Below are positions 7,585 through 11,247 of a stretch of 11,247 nucleotides of DNA, piece after piece (position 1 is the first letter of the stretch; each line of letters starts with the position of its first letter). Source of the DNA: Pseudomonadota bacterium (lineage in GTDB: Bacteria > Pseudomonadota > Gammaproteobacteria > Burkholderiales > Thiobacillaceae); the NCBI GenBank assembly GCA_021802595.1, contig JAJZRT010000064.1, positions 1 through 11,247 of the forward strand, written 5' to 3'. The translations under genes were made by a program, and so were the position numbers. A model generated the notes under the pieces. The model ran no database searches and was not told the DNA's origin. It saw nothing but the letters and a program-made list of their open reading frames with translations.

Positions 7585-7688
7585 ATGCATCGCAAGCTTC
7601 ATAGCCACGTGGAATCCATGCGGCTCGGCCGGCTGAGTTCGCCGCCATCCGTGGCTAAAGGCTGGTCGGACGGCGAATTGGGAATCGC

Positions 7689-7819
7689 GCTGGGCGCAGG
7701 GACCCCCCCGCCGTTACCCCGCCCGTCGCCACGCTCACCGGCGACTTCAAGAAAGCCATCGACACCCACGGCACCCCGGACACCGGCGACGACACCTACG
7801 TCATGACGAACGGCAACTA
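7689..7819 (+). repeat. Direct repeat copy 1 (C7)
   Basis: 131 bases identical to 11116-11247 except for seven instead of eight C in the run at 7703-7709. Upstream of 7689 the two copies diverge at the DNA level while keeping a related protein motif (KGW..LGI). The repeat probably continues beyond 7819, but the second copy is cut by the window end. Confidence 0.95.
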
Positions 7820-8594
7820 CACGCCGGACGGCAGCGAAGCCAACGCCCTCGACCTCATCAGCGGCACCGCCGGCAACGACGCGATCGACGGCCTTGGCGG
7901 CGACGACGCCCTCTCCGGCATGGCCGGAGACGACCATATCGAAGGCGGCCCCGGAGGCGACGCCATCCAGGGAGGATTGGGCAAAGACACGCTCAACGGA
8001 GGCACGGGCGACGACATTATTTATGGCTCCAGCGACATGGCCATCGACAAGCCCACCTCGGCCAACTTTGTCCAACCCACCAACAACTACTTTTACCCGC
8101 AAGCGACGGGATTCAACTGGACGACAGGGTATAACGCCACCTTTGCCAATGGCGTGCCGGACAATTACAGCAACGCACCCAGAAACAGACTGGACGGCGA
8201 CCAGGGCAACCGCATCGACGGCGGCGCGGGCAACGACTTCATTGCCGCGGGGACGGGCGCCGACTACGTGCATGGCGGTGCGGACAAGGACTGGATATGG
8301 GGGATGGACCAGGACGACGTCCTGTTCGGGGATGGCGATAACGACCTGATCCATGGCGACGGAAACCAGCCGGTCGGGAATTCGGTCGTCTGGGCTTTGC
8401 CCGGGAACCACGGCAACGACATCATCGACGGCGGCGATGGCGACGACATCCTGTACGGCCAGGGCAAGGACTGGATCCTGGACAACCCAGGTGCAGATTG
8501 CTTACACGAGATCGATTCCGGCTATGCGCTCGCCGGTGGGGTGTATCTCTCGGGCGAGGCTGGAAACGACAACGAATGGAGGATCGGGGCATGA
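7803..8594 (+). CDS. RTX calcium-binding repeat protein (in-frame portion)
   Basis: This is the 263-residue open portion after the frameshift. Two blocks of glycine/aspartate nonapeptides (GGxGxDxUx) are visible: residues about 21-75 (GTAGNDAIDGLGGDDALSG onward) and about 130-226 (DGGAGNDFIAAGTGADYVHG onward). A 55-residue Asn/Tyr/Thr-rich spacer lies between them. Such repeats bind calcium and fold into a parallel beta roll outside the cell after type I secretion. The C-terminal end is eroded, with only a short SGEAGNDNE remnant before the stop. Its ATG overlaps the stop of the preceding frame as ATGA, which would allow coupled restart, but there is no ribosome site. In the downstream homologue the same ATG is internal, so this is probably not a natural start. 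The stop overlaps the next gene by 4 bases. Confidence 0.7.
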   Translation: MTNGNYTPDGSEANALDLISGTAGNDAIDGLGGDDALSGMAGDDHIEGGPGGDAIQGGLGKDTLNGGTGDDIIYGSSDMAIDKPTSANFVQPTNNYFYPQATGFNWTTGYNATFANGVPDNYSNAPRNRLDGDQGNRIDGGAGNDFIAAGTGADYVHGGADKDWIWGMDQDDVLFGDGDNDLIHGDGNQPVGNSVVWALPGNHGNDIIDGGDGDDILYGQGKDWILDNPGADCLHEIDSGYALAGGVYLSGEAGNDNEWRIGA

Positions 8595-9343
8595 AGAAGA
8601 GAACAACGATGAAGCGCTGGGCGATTGCGATTTCACTGATGATTCTGGGGGGTGGCATGAGCGCGAATTCGATGGGTGGCGTGGGCGATTTTGCCAAGGA
8701 GATGGCCGAGCGCGTGCTGAAGCCACGGCACGCGAGCTGGAAGGAAGAGGTGCTGCTGCACGACGGCAGCAAAATCATCGCCGAACGGCATTACAACCTG
8801 GGCGGGTATCCTGGGCTTGAGAGTCACAATCGCATAGCACTGGACGAGACCGTTACCTTCAACCTGCCCAATCGTAGAACCATTATCTGGAAGAGCGATT
8901 ACCGGGATTCGGTGCCAGAACCCAACAGCCTCAACCACTTCCGCTTCGACATCGTTGACGGCGTGCCCTATCTCGCCACCTATCCGGCGGGCTGCATCGC
9001 CTACAACAAATGGGACAGGCCGAATCCGCCGCAGATATTGCTCAAGTATGAGAACGGGCAATGGAAACGCATTACCCTGGCTGAACTGCCGCCAGTGCTC
9101 GTCGGCGCTATGGCCAACGTCGTTGTCGGCATGCCCGACGCAAGAATTGTGAAATCCTTTTACGCCGTCGAAGACGTCAACGCAGCAAATCACGACATCA
9201 GCACGCCTGAATACAAGACCATTCTGCGTGAAGCAGTGAAGCGAGGCACGGATGGGTCGTCAGTGAATTGTCCTGATTTCAACTCGCAACAATACCGAAG
9301 TCCCAAAGCACCGCTTCCGATGAAGCCGCTGCCTGAAAAGTGA
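8591..9343 (+). CDS. Secreted protein of unknown function in the RTX locus
   Basis: A 250-residue protein. The ATG at 8591 overlaps the RTX stop as ATGA and has GGAGG (8578-8582) eight bases upstream, so translation is probably coupled; an ATG at 8609 is an alternative. A basic start (MKKRTTMKRW) and hydrophobic core (AIAISLMILGGG) ending MSA-NS look like a Sec signal peptide, so the mature protein is probably periplasmic or secreted. There is no lipobox Cys and no later membrane segment. The mature part has SWKEEVLLHDGSKIIAER near residues 48-65 and a Pro/Lys-rich tail (PKAPLPMKPLPEK). I recall similar WKEEVLLHDG proteins in betaproteobacteria but know no function for them. The gene sits between two RTX genes and is 51 bases ahead of the lipase gene with no terminator, so it is likely in one operon with it. 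A role in handling or blocking the lipase is possible but unproven. Confidence 0.8.
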   Translation: MKKRTTMKRWAIAISLMILGGGMSANSMGGVGDFAKEMAERVLKPRHASWKEEVLLHDGSKIIAERHYNLGGYPGLESHNRIALDETVTFNLPNRRTIIWKSDYRDSVPEPNSLNHFRFDIVDGVPYLATYPAGCIAYNKWDRPNPPQILLKYENGQWKRITLAELPPVLVGAMANVVVGMPDARIVKSFYAVEDVNAANHDISTPEYKTILREAVKRGTDGSSVNCPDFNSQQYRSPKAPLPMKPLPEK

Positions 9344-9394
9344 GTCGCTCACCAAAGTGAACAACCCCACGAAAATATTGAAAGGGATTAAATC

Positions 9395-11247
9395 ATGACT
9401 ACTGTAATCGAATACGCGTTGATGGCAGGTGCTGCTTACATTTCCAACCGTCCCGGAATCAATCAGATTCCTATCCCACAGGGATGGGTAGAGTTCTTCC
9501 ATGTCCCCAATAATCCTGCCTATCCCACGTTCACCGGAGCATCCGGATTCGAAGCGGTTTCCTTCCAAAATATTGCCAATCCGAACGAAATCGTCATCTC
9601 CTTCGCCGGCACCGACTTCAGCAAAGGCATCGCCTCCCTTTTCAACAGCGATTTCTGGAACGGCAACATCCCCCTGATTACGGGCGCCAGCGTCAACGGG
9701 GCCGACCAGTTGGTGGATGCGGTGGAATACTACCTGCAAGTCAAGGCCCTCAACCCCGGCGCCCACATCACGCTCACCGGCCATAGCCTGGGCGGTGCAC
9801 TGGCAGCCTTGGTCGGCGTGTTCTTCGGCGAGACCGCCTTCACCTTCGACCAGGTGCCTGCCGCCGCAACCGCCTCTGCGTCGAACGCTACGCTTCTGTA
9901 CAACGCCCTCAGTGCCAAGGGCCACACCGCAACCGAACTGGCTGGTCTGTACAACTACATTCAGCTACAAGAAACCAACGGCGGCATCCCAAACGAAGGA
10001 CTGGTGACCAACCTCAACGTGCAAGGCGAGGTGGCCGGACTTATCCCTGCCCAGCGCATCGGAAACGAGGCCAGCATCCCCAATACCAGCCCCGAAGTCA
10101 GCTCATCCGACCTGCATTCGATCGCATTGCTCAACGTCTTCCTGCAAAGCAACCAGACGGCTCCGTCACTCAAAACGCTGGGCGACGTGACCGTCAAATT
10201 GCCTGATCTGTTGAAGATGATCTTTGATCCCAGTCTTTTTTACAACGATCCACTCAATAAGAGCAACCCTAAAGAGAACCTACTCGAACGCCTCGTGCGC
10301 CATGAAGCAGGGGTACAAGGCGCGTTTGCTGCCGACGCCATGGTCACCCGCTTCACCGCCGACCTCTGGAAAGTCGCCCAGGACGGCGGCTTCACCCTCA
10401 CCAACAAAGACATCGCCAATACCCTCGTGGCCTTCGCCATGCAGAAATATTACGAAGAGCCCGCGAGCGGGGCGGATCATGGCAAAGCCCTGTTCACCGA
10501 CGTCGCCGGCGGCATCCGCTTCGACCGCACCGACGTGTCGGCCAAACTCTTCGACGCCAAAGGCTGGCAACTCTATTTCCAGAACTACCTGAACACCCTC
10601 ACCCTCGAAGAACACAAGATCGTCGAACGGCTCCTTCCCGCCGCCACCGACTGGTTCATCCAGGCCGGTGCAATCAGCCTCTCCGCCACTGCCGGCGCCA
10701 GCAAAGCCTTCATGGTCGGCGGGACCGGCAACGACTGGATGGTGGGCGGCAGCGAGGCCGACCTGTTGATCGGCAATGCGGGTGACGACCATCTTGGCGG
10801 CGGCACGAACAACGACACCCTCCTGGGCGGCACCGGCTTCGACACCTACCTCATCAACCCCGGCGACGGCTACGACGCCCCCCTCGATTCTGACGGGGCG
10901 GGCGTCGTCAAATTCGGCGCCGTCGAAGCCAAGGGCAGCGCCGCCCTGACCGATCCCACGAAGTGGGTGCAACTCGGGACAGACACCTGGGTGGATAGCC
11001 AGAACGGAGTTGTCTATAGCAAAAGCATTGTCAACGGCGCAACGCAACTGCTCGTTCACAAAGGCAATAACAGCGTGCTCGTCAAAGGCTGGGCCGATAA
11101 CGCACTCGGGATAGTGCTGGGCGCAGGGACCCCCCCCGCCGTTACCCCGCCCGTCGCCACGCTCACCGGCGACTTCAAGAAAGCCATCGACACCCACGGC
11201 ACCCCGGACACCGGCGACGACACCTACGTCATGACGAACGGCAACTA
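9395..11247 (+). CDS. RTX lipase (Lipase_3-type alpha/beta hydrolase), 3' end outside window
   Basis: An open frame of 617 codons runs from the ATG at 9395 (AAAGGGA at 9381-9387) to the window edge without a stop. Residues about 1-250 form a class 3 lipase-like hydrolase. ISFAGTD (68-74) is the oxyanion-side strand, GHSLGG (129-134) holds the nucleophile S131, and SSDLHSIALL (237-246) probably holds the catalytic H241. Residues about 250-430 are alpha-helical and unassigned. RTX repeats follow at about 441-490 (VGGTGNDWMVGG onward), then a hemolysin-type calcium-binding-related segment ending SVLVKGWADNALGIVLG (560-576). A Pro-rich linker (TPPAVTPPVATLTGD) leads into the same sequence as the upstream RTX protein, so a second, longer RTX block should lie beyond the window. 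There is no N-terminal signal peptide, which fits type I secretion. The likely substrate is an ester lipid, not determinable here. Confidence 0.88.
   Translation, partial: MTTVIEYALMAGAAYISNRPGINQIPIPQGWVEFFHVPNNPAYPTFTGASGFEAVSFQNIANPNEIVISFAGTDFSKGIASLFNSDFWNGNIPLITGASVNGADQLVDAVEYYLQVKALNPGAHITLTGHSLGGALAALVGVFFGETAFTFDQVPAAATASASNATLLYNALSAKGHTATELAGLYNYIQLQETNGGIPNEGLVTNLNVQGEVAGLIPAQRIGNEASIPNTSPEVSSSDLHSIALLNVFLQSNQTAPSLKTLGDVTVKLPDLLKMIFDPSLFYNDPLNKSNPKENLLERLVRHEAGVQGAFAADAMVTRFTADLWKVAQDGGFTLTNKDIANTLVAFAMQKYYEEPASGADHGKALFTDVAGGIRFDRTDVSAKLFDAKGWQLYFQNYLNTLTLEEHKIVERLLPAATDWFIQAGAISLSATAGASKAFMVGGTGNDWMVGGSEADLLIGNAGDDHLGGGTNNDTLLGGTGFDTYLINPGDGYDAPLDSDGAGVVKFGAVEAKGSAALTDPTKWVQLGTDTWVDSQNGVVYSKSIVNGATQLLVHKGNNSVLVKGWADNALGIVLGAGTPPAVTPPVATLTGDFKKAIDTHGTPDTGDDTYVMTNGN
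11116..11247 (+). repeat. Direct repeat copy 2 (C8)
   Basis: 132 bases matching 7689-7819, with eight C (11130-11137) where copy 1 has seven. Here the run reads in frame as Thr-Pro-Pro between the calcium-binding-related module and the next RTX module. The match runs to the last base of the window, so its true length is unknown. Confidence 0.95.

Larger units (their letters stand above)
7585..8594 (+). pseudogene. RTX repeat protein frameshifted in a poly-C tract (full extent)
   Basis: Translation from the ATG at 7585 (GGAG at 7577-7580) gives MHRKLHSHVES, then KGWSDGELGIALGAGTPP. It goes out of frame after the C7 run (7703-7709) and stops at 7804-7806. One extra C restores a continuous 336-residue reading into the RTX repeats, with the linker AVTPPVATLTGDFKKAIDTH. 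The restored version equals the in-frame copy at the end of the window, which has C8. The piece before the C tract resembles the KGW..LGI end of the hemolysin-type calcium-binding-related module, but lacks the lipase part found in the downstream gene. The gene may be inactivated, or switched on and off by slippage; a sequencing error is also possible. No other family was recognised for the first 22 residues. Confidence 0.75.

Noticed and set aside
7599..8411. 270-codon minus-strand frame opposite the RTX repeats
   Set aside because: Repetitive GC-rich RTX DNA gives long antisense frames; the plus strand shows the real nonapeptide repeats.
7803..8594. RTX repeats as a CRISPR array or DNA satellite
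   Set aside because: The periodicity is at codon level (27-base units with variable sequence) and translates to GGxGxDxUx; there are no identical repeats with unique spacers.
10280..11197. 305-codon minus-strand frame opposite the lipase gene
   Set aside because: Antisense to the RTX lipase; part of it repeats the shadow opposite the first RTX copy, as expected from the duplicated DNA.

Overview
The window is GC-rich chromosomal DNA with dense coding and strong intrinsic terminators. It most resembles a betaproteobacterium, possibly a Rhodocyclales-like one. This rests on the combination of a PEP-CTERM exported protein, a class I fructose-1,6-bisphosphatase, a MASE3-GGDEF-EAL protein, RTX proteins and abundant IS elements. 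No marker gene fixes the taxonomy, so this is inference.

Left part (1-4018), stable backbone. It holds the 3' part of a PEP-CTERM surface protein with its own terminator, then fbp (gluconeogenesis / Calvin cycle) preceded by a perfect 16-bp palindrome. A shared bidirectional terminator separates fbp from a convergent membrane-bound cyclic-di-GMP gene on the minus strand.

Middle part (4019-7420), an accessory insertion zone. It holds a 34-bp perfect palindrome and the first 24 codons of a REP-associated tyrosine transposase. A complete IS3-family element follows (4558-5876, 23/26-matching inverted repeats, no target duplication seen), whose end supplies the stop codon of the broken transposase. 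Next comes an IS110-family element (about 5918-7417) with a long structured non-coding right arm that probably encodes its guide (seek/bridge) RNA.

Right part (7421-11247), an RTX locus on the plus strand. A leader with inverted repeats precedes an RTX repeat protein broken by a one-base deletion in a poly-C tract. A secreted protein of unknown function overlaps it by 4 bp. After 51 bp comes a large RTX lipase (GHSLGG serine hydrolase domain, RTX repeats, C-terminal module) that runs off the window. The last 132 bases of the window repeat positions 7689-7819 exactly, apart from C8 instead of C7. In the C8 copy the frame is intact; in the C7 copy it is broken. The locus is therefore a partial tandem duplication in which RTX modules are shared between neighbouring genes and a homopolymer decides whether the first one is read through. 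No type I secretion genes lie in the window.
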